Origin: an uncultured Oscillospiraceae bacterium
GTDB lineage: Bacteria; Bacillota; Clostridia; Oscillospirales; Acutalibacteraceae
Length of the DNA: 64,000 nt
Reading direction: 5' to 3'
Assembly (NCBI GenBank): GCA_900541975.1
Contig: UQLR01000004.1
Coordinates: forward strand, 1-64,000
Under the pieces are notes generated by a model that searched no databases, was not told the origin of the DNA, and saw only the letters and a list, made by a program, of their open reading frames with translations. Shown piece after piece: positions 33,760 through 43,308 of this stretch (the first letter of the stretch is position 1; the number at the start of each line of letters is the position of its first letter). The translations under genes and the position numbers were made by a program.

Positions 33760-36414
33760 TTAGGAAAGCGCACCCGGCATTGCTGTAACAGCTTCGCTGA
33801 TAAAGAGCTCTTCGCCTACAACAACAAACGCATAAACCGTTACAACTGTGTTTTCGTCCACATCGGCAGGCACGCTGGCAACATAATTGTAGCGGCCGTC
33901 GCTGTTCATATAGCCGGAATCCGTGTAATCCTTAATATAAGAATTATACGCTGAACCGGCACCGTTGTCAAGATAATCCTGAATAGCCGTCTGCGCATCT
34001 GCAGGAGCCTCTCCTACATAGCGGAAAATACCATACGTTGCGCTTTCACCCGGGTTGAGCGTATGTATACCAAAGTACATCAGAATTTTACTTGAATCTG
34101 TTGTCGTGTCATAAATAACGTCGTCAATAAAGATATCGGGCTCCGGATAAACCATACCGCCTTCTGTCTTAACAGCTTCTACTGTATAATCGGCAGTGAC
34201 AATAAACTTGTATGCGCTATTGTAGCTTACTCTCTGGCCATTGATTTCCCAATATGCAAAATCGGGATCTGTGCAGGTAAGCGTTACAACATCACCGTAG
34301 TTAAATACATTTGATCCCTCTATACCGCCTTCAATAGAAACAGTCGCGTCATCTGTAATCAGCTGAACCGTGAAAGACTTTACAGCAACAGAATATGTAA
34401 ACATCTTGTTTTCTGTAATATTTGTAAGATCCTGCGGAGCAAAACCTGCAACATATTCCTTATCCTTCATAACCGGCATTGTTGGTGCTACCGCGGTTTC
34501 ACCTTCAAAGACAATCTGCTCGGAAATCAGTTCTGCGGGGTCTTCTGTCGTATCAAAGAATTGTACGGTGAATACGCCGTATTCTCCAACCTTAAACTTT
34601 GCTCCTTCCATTTCATCCAACAGATAATAGCCTGTCATATCGGTGGGATTGGTAATGCTGACGGTCTCCTGTGCGTTTGTCTGGCCGTCGGTAAAGATAA
34701 CCGTACTGTACAGATTGGTGTCAAACGTATAGGAATAAACGTCCTGATCCATGCTATTCTTCTGGACAAAGTCCATGGGCTGGCCGGGCCACGTATTATT
34801 GAACCCGCCGTCATAGAGGTAGATATTGGCAGAAGCCCAGTTTTTATTATTGGTAAAGTACACAGTAATGTTATTAGGTGCAACACCTTCAATATACCAT
34901 TTTGTACCTGTCTGAGTGGTCGCAACATATGTTTTTTCTGCTTCCAGCGCTACAGCGATGGTCTGCTCATCTGCACCGTTATTAAAGATAATGGTGTCAT
35001 ATTTTCCTTTTTCAATCTGGAACTGGCTGACGTTGCCTTCTGCTGCAGAAGCGCCGACGCCGGGCCACTCCATACTCTCTTCCGTTGCGCTGTTGTAAGC
35101 GTATGCGTTTACCTTATCCCAGGCTGTCGCTGTGTTGTCAAAAGAAACCGTAATTGTTTCCACAGGTGGATCCGTCGGTTCGGGATCCGTCGGATCCACC
35201 AGGGAATCCGGTACATAGTCTACCCAGCCTGCTCCGTCATAATATTTGCCGTCAAAGGTGTCGATGGTTGCCCACGAAGAGATTGCTACAATCTGCTCTA
35301 TCCACTCGCTGCCGTTATATGCCTGGAACTGCAATGTATCAAGCCCGCCGTAAGGTACAGCACTCATTGCAAATTCCGCTTTATAAACAGGCTGGCCGTT
35401 TACCGTTTCGCCTGTGTCGGTCATGTCAACCTGTGTCCAAAGCTCTGTGCTTCCCTGTGCGTTGGCCTTCACTGTGTAGCCCGCATCCAGCCAGTTCTGG
35501 CTTGGAGAATAGTATACTGCAATGGTGTCTTCCGGTTGAGTTGGTTCCGGTTGAGTCGGTTGTGGATCCGTCGGTTCCGGTTGAGTCGGCTCCGGTTGAG
35601 TCGGTTGTGGATCCGTCGGTTCCGGTGCGGTTGGATCGGTTGTTACAGGCGTATACACACCCCATGTACCGCTCCAGTTCTGTCCGCCGCCGCTCAGGTT
35701 CGTATAAAGATTTTTCCCTTCTTCCAGCATAACGTTTACTGTCTGTTCCTGAGAAGTCCAGGAATCCTTATTGACAAAAAGGAAGCCTTCCTGTCCTGCA
35801 ACAGGCTCTTCCGGGAAAGTATAGGAATAGATATTTCCCTCTACCAGATCCATTTTTTCAAATGTGGCTGATAGTCCAAATGCCCATCCGTACACATATA
35901 CTTCGGGCCAATTGGTGTTTGTATTATCAAAATAAATTGTCTGGGGTCCATATACTGCCGGGGGATCAGTAGCGTCCTCTGCAAAATTGTCCCACGAACC
36001 ACCATTTGCCCCACTGTTGAGTACAAACAGGTTCTTATCGCTCTGTAGCGTTGCCGTTACGCTATTCCAAGCTGCACTTTCTATCGTCTCGTGTCTTGAA
36101 AAAACTACCTGCGTATAATCCCCTGCAGGAACAGTAACCTCAAAAATTTTGGTTCTGCCTTCTACAGGCGTCATCGCTACCGGCGTAGTAGTGGTAGCAC
36201 CTACAAACGAAACGCCCATAACCGCTTCTGCGTCGTTCCACCAGTAACAGCCGTTGGAATCCAGATAAAGTTTGGTTGTTCCGTCATAAGAAACACCCGC
36301 TGCTTCGTCGCCGGTCGTCGCGGCCGTGCCGGTAAAGCTACCGATCACGCACATGCTCATAAGCATTAGTATTGTCAGCACAATGCTTATTGAGCGCTTT
36401 ACCGCTTTTGTCAT
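33760..36414 (-). CDS. Secreted multi-module starch-binding protein, no catalytic domain
   Basis: 884 aa. Signal peptide about 1-31. Starch-binding (CBM25/26-like) modules lie at about 45-140, 157-240, 419-505 and 514-610; a related module lies at about 296-400. Typical strands are ITVYFTNNKNW and IYLYDGGFNNTWPGQPM. Pro/Thr linkers built from EPTDPQPT repeats lie at about 258-295 and 405-418. Two beta-rich repeats (about 615-680 and 680-750) and a C-terminal domain (about 755-884) follow. No glycosidase motif, dockerin or LPXTG signal is seen. AAAGGAGGA precedes the ATG. Next to a dockerin-bearing pullulanase, it is probably a surface or complex-bound starch-capture protein. Confidence 0.85.
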   Translation of the reverse strand: MTKAVKRSISIVLTILMLMSMCVIGSFTGTAATTGDEAAGVSYDGTTKLYLDSNGCYWWNDAEAVMGVSFVGATTTTPVAMTPVEGRTKIFEVTVPAGDYTQVVFSRHETIESAAWNSVTATLQSDKNLFVLNSGANGGSWDNFAEDATDPPAVYGPQTIYFDNTNTNWPEVYVYGWAFGLSATFEKMDLVEGNIYSYTFPEEPVAGQEGFLFVNKDSWTSQEQTVNVMLEEGKNLYTNLSGGGQNWSGTWGVYTPVTTDPTAPEPTDPQPTQPEPTQPEPTDPQPTQPEPTQPEDTIAVYYSPSQNWLDAGYTVKANAQGSTELWTQVDMTDTGETVNGQPVYKAEFAMSAVPYGGLDTLQFQAYNGSEWIEQIVAISSWATIDTFDGKYYDGAGWVDYVPDSLVDPTDPEPTDPPVETITVSFDNTATAWDKVNAYAYNSATEESMEWPGVGASAAEGNVSQFQIEKGKYDTIIFNNGADEQTIAVALEAEKTYVATTQTGTKWYIEGVAPNNITVYFTNNKNWASANIYLYDGGFNNTWPGQPMDFVQKNSMDQDVYSYTFDTNLYSTVIFTDGQTNAQETVSITNPTDMTGYYLLDEMEGAKFKVGEYGVFTVQFFDTTEDPAELISEQIVFEGETAVAPTMPVMKDKEYVAGFAPQDLTNITENKMFTYSVAVKSFTVQLITDDATVSIEGGIEGSNVFNYGDVVTLTCTDPDFAYWEINGQRVSYNSAYKFIVTADYTVEAVKTEGGMVYPEPDIFIDDVIYDTTTDSSKILMYFGIHTLNPGESATYGIFRYVGEAPADAQTAIQDYLDNGAGSAYNSYIKDYTDSGYMNSDGRYNYVASVPADVDENTVVTVYAFVVVGEELFISEAVTAMPGALS
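35534..35623. repeat. Tandem 45-bp repeat coding for a Pro/Thr linker
   Basis: Two near-identical 45-base units code for EPTDPQPTQPEPTQP (15 residues each) in the linker of the starch-binding protein. They differ by only a few bases, so the copy number may vary between strains. Confidence 0.85.
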
Positions 36415-36520
36415 ATAAAATTCCTCCTTTTTATCCTCTTTCCCTCACTTCAGCAAGAGGCATGAGATGTATTAACCGATGCCTTTCCCCATAAAAACCA
36501 GCATACAATTAATCGCTTAT

Positions 36521-36549
36521 ATTATAACTTTTCTCACACAAGATTGCAA
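36521..36549 (-). promoter_or_regulatory. sigma-A promoter of the starch-binding protein gene
   Basis: Minus-strand TTGCAA (36544-36549), a 17-base spacer and a perfect TATAAT (36521-36526). It gives a leader of about 100 bases. The 36415-36787 gap otherwise shows only this and the terminator at 36742. Confidence 0.8.
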
Positions 36550-36741
36550 GAAACTATGATAAATTTTAAGATTTAATAACTTTATTTATGCAAAATGCAC
36601 TGTATTTCATCCAAATTTTAGGATATTCTTTATACCTGCGCCGGTTTCTCTGCGGAATAGGGCCAGGCAACAATAAAATTCAACTTCATTGTATGACAAC
36701 ACGCTTATACATTTTAGCAGAATTGATTTTGAGGGCAATAA

Positions 36742-36772
36742 GTATCCCCCTGTTTGACAAACAGGGGGATAC
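36742..36772 (-). terminator. Terminator of the pullulanase gene
   Basis: Perfect 14-bp stem (GTATCCCCCTGTTT arm) with a 3-base loop, 15 bases past the pullulanase stop. It is followed on the minus strand by TTATTG. It separates this gene from the starch-binding protein gene. Confidence 0.8.
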
Positions 36773-36787
36773 AAAATGCAGTGAAAA

Positions 36788-39700
36788 TCAGACAATAAAG
36801 GATGGGTCGAACAGATACGTTCCATAACCGTAATGGCCCTGTGCATCCTGCACGTTTTTATTACAGTAATACCCTGTATTGTTCGAGGCTGTACTGATAG
36901 GTATATCCTGTGTCTGCTGGCCGCTGCCGTTGCTGAAAATAATATTGTCATACTGGCTTAAGTCAATACGCACCTGATAAATGGTTTCGCCCAGATCATT
37001 CTGCCCTATGGGGGTCATCTCTTCGCCAGGCCACGGTGCATTTATATTTTCGTCAGAGCTCTTCCAGGCATACACATATACCGTGTCCCACCACACACCG
37101 TTTGAAAAATAGAGGGTTACCATATTGCTGGCAGACGGATCTGTAGGTTGTGGATCCGTTGGTTCGGGTTCCGTCGGTTGAGGTTCTGTAGGCTGTGGAT
37201 CTGTAGGCTGCGGGTCAGTGGGTACAGGATCCGTTGGCTCGGCTGTATCGTTAAAGACTTTGCCAATATCATATTGGGTTGGTATTTTTGCAATGTATTT
37301 CTGCACTTCCAAAACATCTGCAATTTCAATCTTGCCGTTTCTGTCCACATCTCCCGCGATAATTTGCAGCTGTGTAAGAGAAGTCATCATTGCAATGCTG
37401 CGCTGCATGGTTAATACATCTTCTATCTTAATTTCATCATCGAACGTAACGTCTCCAAGCATGTAGCGTTCGCCCGTGGGAGGATTGGTCGGAATTGTAA
37501 CAGGCGGCACTGCGTCATCATAGACATACACTACATTCTTGGTTCCTACCGCCCAGGTTCCCTGCGCGTTACCCATAATCACAGGATTTTCATAGCCTGC
37601 AAGGCCCTGCGTTGTGTAGGTGTCAGACGTGGTCACCTTTGTCCCTGTAAGCACCTGATCCTGTGCAAGTTTGTTGCCGTTACCGTCTACATAGCTGACA
37701 ACCACTTTAGAGTTAAAGGATGTTACCCCGTCTTTAATCCAGACCTCTCCACTGGCTTCATAACCCGGCATATTTGCGCCTGGTTCCTGCTCCGCGCCGG
37801 ATGCCGCGCCATTTGTAAACATGACCTTTGCCTGCGCCACATCAATTTCCGGATAGGTATACCAGTTTGCACCCGTGGCTGCATCCGCCGTCATCCTTGT
37901 TCCGGGCCAGTCGCCGGTCAGAAGCACAAGAGAAGAAGAATCGTCGTAAGCATATATATACGGCGTAGCCCATCCATTGCTGTTATAATAATGGACTTTC
38001 AGGTTATCATACGTGGAGGCCTTATAGGTATAGGTTATCGTCGTGTCGTCTGTAATATAACCAAAGGTCTTGCCTGGTAGCTGATCTGTGTCGAGCTCAT
38101 AACCGGAAATCGTCTCATGCGGTTCTTCATACGCCTGCCCATCCTTAAGCTTGGTCGTTTTCTCCGGCATAAGAGCCTGACCCTGCTGGTCTACATATTG
38201 CACTGTCAGGGTGTAGCTTTCCACGCTGCTCTTTTTATAATAATAGCTAACCGTAACATCCTGAGAAACGGCGCCTGTTGTCGTACCTTCCGTTCTGACC
38301 AGATCATAATCAAACAAAATATCGCTGTCAGGCTGCGTTCTGTAGGTTGTACCGTCCTTGTAAAGAGAAGTCGTTGTTTTTAAAACATCGCCTGTTTCGC
38401 TGTCAATATGCTTGGTCGTAATGGTTCTGTAGGTTTCTTCCGGAATCTGCACGCTGTTATAGCTTGCTGCGTCTACCAATATCAAAGCCGACCTCGCCGG
38501 CACACTGATGGTAGAGCCGCTGACTGTACCAAGGTTCTTCAAACCTGCACTTTCACCGTTTGCCAAGATAACCCAGCTGGAAGGAAGGGCCGCCTGCCCT
38601 TTAAGCGTAATGCTTCTGGCACTTGCAGTATTGTTGGTCAACACCGCCATGGTTCCCCATTCGTTGGAAGCGTTCGCCGTTTTATTTTGAATGGTATACG
38701 CTATGACGCTTCCATTTTCCACAAAATAGGTTGTATTGCCAGACGCTACGGTTGGATCTCTAAACGGGGAATAGTTGGCGCGGATCTGCATTAAACCTTT
38801 ATAATAGTCAACCAGGTTGCTGTAGGTTTCCACCCTGCTCCAATCAATCTGGTTTACGCTGTCAGGCGAATTGTAGCTGTTATGGTCGCCGTATTTCGTC
38901 CTTGCAAATTCTTCGCCGGCCAGATAAAACGGAACTCCCTGTGAGGTCAAAATAATCGCTGCAGAAAGCTTATTCTGCGCAAGGAACGTGGCGTTGGTGC
39001 CGTCGTAATCTGTTGAACCGTTGGATTTTAAAATTTTATCCCAGAGTGTCAGGTTATCGTGTGCGGAATTATAGGTAATACACTGGGAAGGCTGGCGCGA
39101 CCATTTGCCCCATGTCGTGCTGGCACCGCCCATCATACCTGCCTTAATGTCATTTGTTACAGTTGTAGAGCCCTGAATATAGCCCTTTGAAGCGTCATCC
39201 GTACCGCCTTTAAGCGCGTTTCTGATTTTGTCGCTGAACATAGCAACTCTCTCACTTACGCGGCTGGCGTTGTCCATGACGCAGGCTTCTGAACTGGAAA
39301 TACCGTTGGAACCCCAGTCAGCCATCCACGGCTCACCATACATTAGAATCCGGCTGTCAATTTCGTCGAGTTCGGCCCTGATCTGGTTCATAGTGGTAAT
39401 ATCATGGCAGCCCATCAGGTCAAAACGGAAGCCGTCGATATGATATTCCTCCGCCCAGTATTTGACGGAATCAATCATATACTTTCTGAACATTGTTTTA
39501 TCGGAGGCGGTAACATTGCCGCAGCCGGAAGCATTCAGGAAAGAAGAACCCTGCATTCTGTAATAGTAACCGGGTACGGTTTTTTCAAAAGCAGAATCTG
39601 TAGAATAGGTGTGGTTATACACCACGTCCATAATCACACCGATGCCCCTGTCGTGCAGCGCCTGCACCATTTGCTTAAATTCCTTGATCCTTACCGCGCC

Positions 39701-40519
39701 GTCGTAAGGGTCCGTTGAATAAGAACCTTCCGGCACGTTGTAGTTGACCGGATCATAGCCCCAATTGTACTGCGGCCTGGAAAGCTTTGTTTCGTCAATG
39801 GAGCCAAAATCGTACACCGGATTGAGATGTACATAATTTACACCCTGCTTTACAAGGTAATCTACGCATGTGGAAATATCATCCGTTCCATTGAGTTTGG
39901 TTCCGCCCTCTGTAAATGCAAGATATTTTCCTTTATGCGCTTCACTGACACCAGAGGTATCAGAAATAGAGAAATCGCGCACCTGCACTTCCCAAATTAC
40001 GGCGTCGTTCTGGTTTTCAACAAGCATGTGCCGGTCGTTTTCCCATCCCTCCGGGTCCGTGCTGTTCAGGTCAATGACCATGGAACGGTTGCCGTTTACG
40101 CCAGTTGCCACTGAGTAGACGTCCTGTGTTTCTTTTGTTGTGCCGTTGACTGTGACAAGATACGTATAATAGGTACCGTTAAGATCTCCGTTGATTGTAA
40201 CAGACCATGTTCCGTTGGAATCGTTTTTGGTCATGTCCCTGGTTTCAATCACACCTGCGCCCGCTTCGTCGTCAGAACCGGTTTTATAACGCTTGACCTG
40301 TACCTTGGAAGCGCTTGGGGCCCACACCTTAAAAGTGGTGGAATTTTCGGAATACGTAGCCCCCAGATCCGTTCCGGCATATGTATTATACGTATCTGCC
40401 GAATTGGTATATGCTCCGGTGGATTCGTCGCCTGTAACTGCTGCCTGTGCGGGAACTGCTATTGCCGACGCCATCATCAAAACGCATAGCAGCACCGCAA
40501 GTAATTTGCGAACCTTCAA
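36788..40519 (-). CDS. Secreted type I pullulanase with starch-binding modules and an internal dockerin
   Basis: 1243 aa. Signal peptide about 1-27; CBM48-like N domain about 50-150. The GH13 catalytic domain has YNWGYDP (251-257, type I pullulanase mark), DVVYNH, GFRFD367, YGE396PW and NSAH487D488. Tail: MucBP-like repeats about 695-765, 768-832 and 935-1002; a starch-binding module about 837-930; a dockerin about 1018-1080 with two calcium-loop/helix repeats (GDVTFDDEIKIEDVL, GDVDRNGKIEIADVL); a Pro/Thr linker; and a C-terminal starch-binding module about 1132-1235. Start TTG 40519 follows AAAGGAGAGG and precedes the signal peptide. It cleaves alpha-1,6 bonds of starch outside the cell, and the dockerin implies docking to a cohesin scaffold encoded elsewhere. 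Confidence 0.93.
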   Translation of the reverse strand: MKVRKLLAVLLCVLMMASAIAVPAQAAVTGDESTGAYTNSADTYNTYAGTDLGATYSENSTTFKVWAPSASKVQVKRYKTGSDDEAGAGVIETRDMTKNDSNGTWSVTINGDLNGTYYTYLVTVNGTTKETQDVYSVATGVNGNRSMVIDLNSTDPEGWENDRHMLVENQNDAVIWEVQVRDFSISDTSGVSEAHKGKYLAFTEGGTKLNGTDDISTCVDYLVKQGVNYVHLNPVYDFGSIDETKLSRPQYNWGYDPVNYNVPEGSYSTDPYDGAVRIKEFKQMVQALHDRGIGVIMDVVYNHTYSTDSAFEKTVPGYYYRMQGSSFLNASGCGNVTASDKTMFRKYMIDSVKYWAEEYHIDGFRFDLMGCHDITTMNQIRAELDEIDSRILMYGEPWMADWGSNGISSSEACVMDNASRVSERVAMFSDKIRNALKGGTDDASKGYIQGSTTVTNDIKAGMMGGASTTWGKWSRQPSQCITYNSAHDNLTLWDKILKSNGSTDYDGTNATFLAQNKLSAAIILTSQGVPFYLAGEEFARTKYGDHNSYNSPDSVNQIDWSRVETYSNLVDYYKGLMQIRANYSPFRDPTVASGNTTYFVENGSVIAYTIQNKTANASNEWGTMAVLTNNTASARSITLKGQAALPSSWVILANGESAGLKNLGTVSGSTISVPARSALILVDAASYNSVQIPEETYRTITTKHIDSETGDVLKTTTSLYKDGTTYRTQPDSDILFDYDLVRTEGTTTGAVSQDVTVSYYYKKSSVESYTLTVQYVDQQGQALMPEKTTKLKDGQAYEEPHETISGYELDTDQLPGKTFGYITDDTTITYTYKASTYDNLKVHYYNSNGWATPYIYAYDDSSSLVLLTGDWPGTRMTADAATGANWYTYPEIDVAQAKVMFTNGAASGAEQEPGANMPGYEASGEVWIKDGVTSFNSKVVVSYVDGNGNKLAQDQVLTGTKVTTSDTYTTQGLAGYENPVIMGNAQGTWAVGTKNVVYVYDDAVPPVTIPTNPPTGERYMLGDVTFDDEIKIEDVLTMQRSIAMMTSLTQLQIIAGDVDRNGKIEIADVLEVQKYIAKIPTQYDIGKVFNDTAEPTDPVPTDPQPTDPQPTEPQPTEPEPTDPQPTDPSASNMVTLYFSNGVWWDTVYVYAWKSSDENINAPWPGEEMTPIGQNDLGETIYQVRIDLSQYDNIIFSNGSGQQTQDIPISTASNNTGYYCNKNVQDAQGHYGYGTYLFDPSFIV

Positions 40520-40549
40520 AAAATCCTCTCCTTTTATAAAAATATTGGT

Positions 40550-40585
40550 GGACAGGCACAAAATAAACGTATTTTGTACTTGTCC
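40550..40585 (-). promoter_or_regulatory. Leader hairpin of the pullulanase mRNA
   Basis: A 16-bp imperfect inverted repeat (GGACAAGTACAAAATA with TATTTTGTGCCTGTCC on the minus strand) and an ACGT-type 4-base loop lie between the predicted start site and the ribosome site. It could be an operator for a LacI-type regulator or a structured leader. Confidence 0.45.
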
Positions 40586-40595
40586 AATTATAGAA

Positions 40596-40604
40596 ATTAT
40601 ATCA
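40596..40604 (-). promoter_or_regulatory. Extended -10 promoter of the pullulanase gene
   Basis: Minus-strand TGATATAAT: a perfect TATAAT with the TGn extension. No good -35 is seen 17 bases upstream, consistent with dependence on the extended -10 or on an activator. Confidence 0.6.
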
Positions 40605-40692
40605 TACCGACAAAGAAAAGCCTACCGTTTTTTATCAAAATTAGTGAACAATTTTTTATTTAATTTTTATTGCAATTTAAATAAATTTATAA

Positions 40693-40706
40693 TGAAAACG
40701 TTTACA
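40693..40706. promoter_or_regulatory. CcpA cre box
   Basis: TGAAAACGTTTACA matches the catabolite-responsive element consensus TGWAARCGYTWNCW at every position. It lies about 90 bases upstream of the pullulanase -10 box. The match and the starch-degrading neighbour suggest glucose-dependent control. Confidence 0.75.
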
Positions 40707-40758
40707 AAAAGCATTTGCATTTCATAAATTTTTCCTTATTTTATTGAATTATCCTGTT

Positions 40759-40800
40759 AAAAAGAGCCGGAGCAGACAACCATCTGCCCCGGCTCTTTTT
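40759..40800 (-). terminator. Terminator after iorB
   Basis: A stem of about 17 bp (AAAAAGAGCCGG and GCAGA blocks with their complements) and a 6-base loop, flanked by A- and T-runs on both sides. It terminates the iorA-iorB transcript on the minus strand. Confidence 0.85.
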
Positions 40801-40845
40801 ATATTTTACAGAACAACTGCATTGTACGTTTAATCAGACCATTGC

Positions 40846-41424
40846 TTATAAAGCATAACCAAGTTCAAACGCTTTAAGGTTCATATCTGTAAACTGGGGC
40901 GGCACTGTTTCCCGGATGGTGTTGCGCCACACAGTCTTGTCAATTCCCAGTTGCTTTGCCATCACGCCGATCAGCACTACATTGACCGCTTTTGATGACC
41001 CGGCCTGTTCTGCAAGAGAAAGCGCATCTGCTGCAATCAGCTTCAGCTGTTGCTTGGAAAGCTCTTCCAAAATGCCTTGCGGATATGTTTTGGCGCCGGT
41101 AATAACCGGCATGGGATCAATGGCCTGCGTATTTACAATCATAGTACCGCCTTTTTTTAAATATGGTAAAAAACGCGCGGCTTCCAGCTGTTCAAATGAC
41201 AAAATCAAATCTGCCTCCCCCTGTTCGATCACAGGTGAATACACCTTTTCACCATAGCGGACATACGTCACCACCGAACCGCCGCGCTGACTCATGCCAT
41301 GCACTTCTGAAACCTTTACGTCAAAGCCGCAGCCAAGCATAGCGTTCCCCAGCAGACGACTTGCAAGCAGCGTGCCCTGCCCGCCCACGCCTACTATTAA
41401 AACTGATTTTACACTGTTGTCCAT
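40846..41424 (-). CDS. iorB: Indolepyruvate:ferredoxin oxidoreductase, beta subunit
   Basis: 192-aa gamma-type domain of 2-oxoacid oxidoreductases. The nucleotide-like motif IVGVGGQGTLLASRLLG and the block VSEVHGMSQRGGSVVTYVR are diagnostic. It partners IorA, encoded 47 bases upstream. The complex oxidatively decarboxylates aryl pyruvates (from Trp, Phe, Tyr) to aryl-acetyl-CoA with ferredoxin as acceptor. Confidence 0.95.
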   Translation of the reverse strand: MDNSVKSVLIVGVGGQGTLLASRLLGNAMLGCGFDVKVSEVHGMSQRGGSVVTYVRYGEKVYSPVIEQGEADLILSFEQLEAARFLPYLKKGGTMIVNTQAIDPMPVITGAKTYPQGILEELSKQQLKLIAADALSLAEQAGSSKAVNVVLIGVMAKQLGIDKTVWRNTIRETVPPQFTDMNLKAFELGYAL

Positions 41425-41471
41425 TTATTTTACATTCCTTTCGCTGTGCTGTGCACAAAGCCGGAGTTTTT

Positions 41472-43202
41472 TTATGACTCTGTAATCGCCTGCTTGGGGC
41501 AAAGCCCCGTACAGACACCGCAGCCTACGCATTGCGTGTGGTCAATGGCCGCTTTGCCTTCTTTCATGCTGATTGCGGGACAGCCGATCGCCAGACAGGC
41601 TTTGCAGCCTATGCACCGGCTGCTTTCAACCCGCAATGAGGGTTTATGCTTTACATATTTTAGCAATGCGCACGGGCGGCGCGAAATAATTACCGATGGG
41701 CCTTCCGCTTCCAGCTCTTCCCGGATCACCCGCATAGTCTGCTTAAGGTCGTATGGGTCGCATACCTGCACGCGGCTGATTCCAACCGCCTCACAAAGCT
41801 TTTCCAGACTGACGGCCGCTGCTGGGTCGCCCTTGATATTATAACCGGTTGTCGGGTTCTGCTGGTGCCCTGTCATCCCCGTGATCGAATTGTCAAGGAT
41901 AATGACAACGGAATTGGTCGCATTGTACGCTATATTGATCAGCCCGGTAATTCCGGAATGAATAAAAGTAGAATCGCCAATGACTGCGACAGAGCGTTTT
42001 TCCGCCTGCGCTCCCAGCGCCTTATTATAACCATGCAGCGCAGAAACGGAAGCCCCCATACAGACACAGGTGTCCATCATGGAAAGCGGGGCCGACGCGC
42101 CCAGCGTATAGCAGCCGATATCACCGCTGACATAAACATTTGCTTTCTTCAGCGCGTAAAAAAGCCCTCTGTGTGGACAGCCGCAGCACATAACAGGCGG
42201 ACGGACGGGAATCTCCTGATCCAGCGAGCAGAATTCGGGCTTCTGCCCCAGTACCAGTTCCCGGATAAGTTTTTGCGAAAATTCTCCACAAAGCGGAAAA
42301 AGCGCTTTCCCCACCGGGTTTACGCCGATTTTCCGGCAATGCGTTTCTATAACGTCGTCCAGCTCTTCTATCACGTACAGCACATCCACTTTTGCGGCAA
42401 ATTCACGGATCAGGCGGACCGGCAATGGGTAGAGCATCCCCAGCTTCAAATACGACGCCTGTTCTCCCAGTGCTTCTTTTGCATATTGATAACATATACC
42501 AGAAGTAATCACACCAATTTTCGTATTGTTGTACTCGGTGCGGTTAAGCGGAGACGTTTCTGCATATTCGGTCAGTTTTCTGATGCGCTCTTCCACAAAG
42601 ATATGCCTTCCTTTTGCAAAAGCAGGCAGCATAACATTCTTTGCAGGATTTTTCTCATACGGTACAGGTGGACGCTCTTTGCGCGCATCTGTCTGCACAA
42701 GACTTCTGGAATGTGCGATCCTTGTTGTCAGGCGAAGGAGCACCGGTGTATCGAACTGCTCGCTCAAATCATACGCAAGCTTTGTAAACAACTTACATTC
42801 CGCAGAGTCCGCCGGCTCGACCATTGGCACTTTGGCTGCCTGCGCATAATGGCGTGAATCCTGCTCATTTTGGGAAGAGTGCATTCCCGGGTCGTCTGCA
42901 ACGCCCAGAACCATCCCGCCGTTTACACCGATATAGCTCATGGTAAAAAAGGGATCAGCCGCTACGTTCAGCCCAACATGCTTCATCCCGCAAAAAGAAC
43001 GTACCCCCGCAAAGGACGCCCCTGCGGCAACTTCGGCAGCAACCTTCTCATTTGGTGCCCATTCGCATTCCATCTCGTCATATTTTGCGGCGTTTTCTGT
43101 AATCTCCGTACTTGGCGTTCCCGGATAACTGGACACCACTTTGACGCCCGCTTCATATAGTCCTCTTGCAACGGCTTCGTTGCCAAGCATAAGTTTACTC
43201 AT
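41472..43202 (-). CDS. iorA: Indolepyruvate:ferredoxin oxidoreductase, alpha subunit
   Basis: 576 aa. The N-terminal pyrimidine domain (VVSSYPGTPSTEITE) is followed by a thiamine-diphosphate domain with GDSTFIHSGITGL and the ILDNSITGMTGHQQNP loop. The C terminus has two [4Fe-4S] ferredoxin motifs (CIGCKACLAIGCP and CVGCGVCTGLCPKQ), as in all IorA. ATG 43202 follows AAGGA. The order ligase-iorA-iorB on one strand forms an aryl-acid module. Confidence 0.96.
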   Translation of the reverse strand: MSKLMLGNEAVARGLYEAGVKVVSSYPGTPSTEITENAAKYDEMECEWAPNEKVAAEVAAGASFAGVRSFCGMKHVGLNVAADPFFTMSYIGVNGGMVLGVADDPGMHSSQNEQDSRHYAQAAKVPMVEPADSAECKLFTKLAYDLSEQFDTPVLLRLTTRIAHSRSLVQTDARKERPPVPYEKNPAKNVMLPAFAKGRHIFVEERIRKLTEYAETSPLNRTEYNNTKIGVITSGICYQYAKEALGEQASYLKLGMLYPLPVRLIREFAAKVDVLYVIEELDDVIETHCRKIGVNPVGKALFPLCGEFSQKLIRELVLGQKPEFCSLDQEIPVRPPVMCCGCPHRGLFYALKKANVYVSGDIGCYTLGASAPLSMMDTCVCMGASVSALHGYNKALGAQAEKRSVAVIGDSTFIHSGITGLINIAYNATNSVVIILDNSITGMTGHQQNPTTGYNIKGDPAAAVSLEKLCEAVGISRVQVCDPYDLKQTMRVIREELEAEGPSVIISRRPCALLKYVKHKPSLRVESSRCIGCKACLAIGCPAISMKEGKAAIDHTQCVGCGVCTGLCPKQAITES

Positions 43203-43308
43203 TTAACTCATCCTTATATATCGTATTTTCTGTCAAATTTTTACCTTTTGGTATTATTTTAGCAAACGCTTCCGGGCTGTGCAATATGTAATTTACGGAA
43301 GCACGGGG

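Noticed and set aside
34561-35871. Plus-strand 436-codon open frame
   Set aside because: It is antisense to the starch-binding protein; the apparent repeats are the linker repeat read backwards.
41865-42857. Plus-strand 330-codon open frame
   Set aside because: It is antisense to iorA, and its composition is typical of a shadow frame.
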